A stretch of 64,000 nt of DNA from Roseovarius albus (GTDB taxonomy: Bacteria; Pseudomonadota; Alphaproteobacteria; Rhodobacterales; Rhodobacteraceae), in contig NZ_FWFX01000011.1 in assembly GCF_900172335.1 (NCBI RefSeq), forward strand, positions 90,418-154,417, given 5' to 3'. Positions 62,548 through 64,000 of this stretch are shown piece after piece. Within the stretch, counting starts at the first letter, position 1; the number at the start of each line of letters is the position of its first letter. A program made the translations under genes and the position numbers. The notes under the pieces were generated by a model, which searched no databases, was not told the DNA's origin, and saw nothing but the letters and a program-made list of their open reading frames with translations.

Positions 62548-63410
62548 TGAATAGATTGCCGCCCCTGAACGCGATGAATGCCTTTGCGAGAGTTGCTCAA
62601 AAAGGGAGTTACGCAGAGGCGGCCAAAGTCCTTAATGTCACTCCCGCCGCTGTGTCACAGCAGGTAAGACGCCTAGAGCAGTTTCTTGAAACCAAACTGC
62701 TGCAAAAATATGGGCGTGGTGTATTGTTAACAGATGATGGTCAAATTCTGTCGCGCGCCATTCTGGATGGCCTCGCCCATATAGAACAAGGCGTAGCAAA
62801 GCTTACACGTCGCGCCCATTCAAAGACGGTGAGTGTCACCACCTCGCCAAGTTTTGCGACTCATTGGTTGTTGCCGCGCATTTCGAAGTTTCAGGTAGTG
62901 CATCCGGAAATATCAATCCAACTGGACCTGACCGCAGAAGCACGCTCCATGGAACGACCGGATTTCGATCTGGCCATTAGGTACTGCAAATTTGAAGATC
63001 TACCACCAGGCACCGAACCTGTGAAAACGGTCACTTTGAATGTCCTATGCCCCGGTAGATTACTTCCACCCAAACCTTGGACGCCAGATGTTCTATCGCA
63101 CTTGCCGTGGCTTCAAGAACTCGGCGTTTCTGAGATCAGCGGTTGGTTTCGCCGGCGCGGCTTGGAACACTGCCTACCGGACCGGGTTTCGGAAATGCCC
63201 GGAAATCTGATCATTGAGGCCCTGAAGCGTGGAGATGCTGTGGCGTATACTGTCTGCGACTGGGTTTCGGAAGAACTTGAAAGCGGTGCACTTCACGAAC
63301 TTTGGCCAGAACGCGAAAAAGGCGCATATTACTTGCTCACAAATTCAACATCAGAGGACGAAGCAATCTCTATCTTCCTGCAATGGTTAAATCATGAAGC
63401 AGACCTGTGA
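62547..63410 (+). CDS. LysR-family regulator divergent from the flavoenzyme genes
   Basis: 287 residues of the GcvA-like group. It starts MNRLPPLNAMNAFARVAQKGSYAEAAKVL, with the HTH in TPAAVSQQVRRLEQFLETKLL, and a substrate-binding domain from about residue 90. It probably controls the divergent flavoenzyme and ProC-like genes. The effector is unknown. Confidence 0.9.
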   Translation: MNRLPPLNAMNAFARVAQKGSYAEAAKVLNVTPAAVSQQVRRLEQFLETKLLQKYGRGVLLTDDGQILSRAILDGLAHIEQGVAKLTRRAHSKTVSVTTSPSFATHWLLPRISKFQVVHPEISIQLDLTAEARSMERPDFDLAIRYCKFEDLPPGTEPVKTVTLNVLCPGRLLPPKPWTPDVLSHLPWLQELGVSEISGWFRRRGLEHCLPDRVSEMPGNLIIEALKRGDAVAYTVCDWVSEELESGALHELWPEREKGAYYLLTNSTSEDEAISIFLQWLNHEADL

Positions 63411-63680
63411 ACATGCTAGCCTGTTTGGTGACATTTTTTTGGTAATTTCCAGTTGTTGAAAATCAGACCAACTGACCCTCTTTTGCCCTTCATCGAAGTT
63501 TCACCGACGATGCTGCCAATCCGTCAACCTAGAAACAATCAAGACCCGCAATTTGGTGGCTTAAGCAGGCATGTCAGAACGATTGCTATTACTGCGCCTT
63601 ACATCCAGCGACTGAAAGGTTAGTCTAATTTGCGTCCTCAGTGCTTGCCGCGTTTGCAGTCGTGCGCAAAACGCTCGTTG

Positions 63681-63712
63681 CAACTTGAAACCCGCTAAAC
63701 AGCTTTGTCCGC
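63681..63712 (+). repeat. Degenerate dispersed repeat, copy 3
   Basis: Matches 33561–33592 at 22 of 32 bases without gaps, with identical ends CAAC and CTTTGTCCGC. It lies outside genes. Confidence 0.45.
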
Positions 63713-63772
63713 GTTTTGCCTGTCTGTTCTCACTGCGGCTAAGGTGCGGATTCGGTTCTGGCCAAATCTATG

Positions 63773-63994
63773 TTATTGAATGGCCTGTGTGGATAGCCCC
63801 TGCATAGCAAGACATTTTTGAAATAATTTTGCACTGGTCAGAAGCAGACGTGTGTCCGGCCTGTTTGCGCGGCGCACGCGGCCGCTGGCCCTGATGGTTT
63901 CCGCAGGCCAAGTCCCATACGGGTTCTCGGACAACAAGGTGTCCTGGACATTCGACGGGGTGTCTTGGTTGGCGGGCTGACTGTGCTCCATCAT
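63773..63994 (-). CDS. Hypothetical 73-residue frame at the window edge
   Basis: Polar, Gln/Thr/Arg-rich, with no hydrophobic segment or known motif. Its start lies seven bases from the window end, so a ribosome binding site cannot be judged. It is listed only for completeness and may not be a gene. Confidence 0.2.
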   Translation of the reverse strand: MMEHSQPANQDTPSNVQDTLLSENPYGTWPAETIRASGRVRRANRPDTRLLLTSAKLFQKCLAMQGLSTQAIQ

Positions 63995-64000
63995 TTCAAG

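Larger units (their letters stand above)
63411..64000. other. Gene-poor right end
   Basis: No clearly supported gene. A 73-codon minus-strand frame (63773–63994) starts ATG ATG near the window edge and shows no known domain. At 63681–63712 a third copy of the dispersed repeat is present. Confidence 0.45.

Noticed and set aside
1..64000. CRISPR arrays, rRNA genes, phage structural genes, restriction or abortive infection systems
   Set aside because: None was seen in reading both strands.

Overview
The window looks like chromosomal DNA of a marine alphaproteobacterium of the Rhodobacteraceae (Roseobacter group); I cannot name a species. The main reasons are a yidC–MOSC–engB–argB run, an ectoine/5-hydroxyectoine block in the same order as the enuR-uehABC-usp-eutABCDE genes known from Ruegeria pomeroyi, many LysR regulators, and TRAP and polar-amino-acid ABC transporters.

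Layout. 0–3.1 kb: end of hisA, two small exported proteins on the other strand, then hisF-hisE-Dabb and a CoA-binding protein. 3.2–9.8 kb: housekeeping block with a zinc-ribbon protein, yidC, MOSC, engB, a DUF2946/PepSY pair and argB. 9.8–14.1 kb: LysR regulator facing a DUF1127-like small protein, a fatty acid hydroxylase family protein, a ferredoxin-like protein, SixA, RlmB and tRNA-Tyr(GTA). 14.1–16.7 kb: a recombinase–DUF2924–DUF3489 cassette beside the tRNA. 17.6–27.5 kb: complete ectoine uptake and ring-opening genes, but without the asnC-ssd-atf genes that finish the pathway in R. pomeroyi. 28.3–33.5 kb: a broken outer-membrane protein gene, an outer-membrane barrel, an exported sulfatase and a membrane-anchored TPR regulator. 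33.9–36.6 kb: small genes plus an alanine dehydrogenase remnant.

36.7–46.4 kb holds the most interesting set: a LysR gene, a histone-deacetylase-like amidohydrolase, a class V aminotransferase, an aldehyde dehydrogenase, an HpaH-type hydratase, an HpaI-type aldolase and a four-gene ABC importer. A 17-bp AT-rich element is identical in front of the LysR gene and in the divergent promoter region of the catabolic genes. The set reads as one regulon for uptake and breakdown of an unidentified nitrogenous compound to pyruvate plus an acid.

46.4–56.5 kb is an electrophile/redox island: GST, old yellow enzyme, GST and a DMT exporter on one strand; two intact NTF2-like genes and one frameshifted copy around a TetR gene; then an AhpD-like protein, a YdcZ-like protein, a Tat-exported metallo-beta-lactamase-fold hydrolase, a quinone reductase and a second TetR. 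Three copies of an 18-bp palindrome (ATCTACAT-N2-ATGTAGAT type) lie before the TetR gene and before two of the NTF2-like genes.

56.8–58.2 kb carries a 218-bp MITE-like element and an IS110-family transposase interrupted by an in-frame TGA. 58.4–63.4 kb has a LysR remnant, a ProC-like reductase, a dimethylamine-dehydrogenase-type flavoenzyme, a YqjM-like enzyme and a LysR gene. Several gene-free intervals share a degenerate dispersed repeat. Starts were moved inward from the longest open frame where a ribosome binding site or family alignment supports it.
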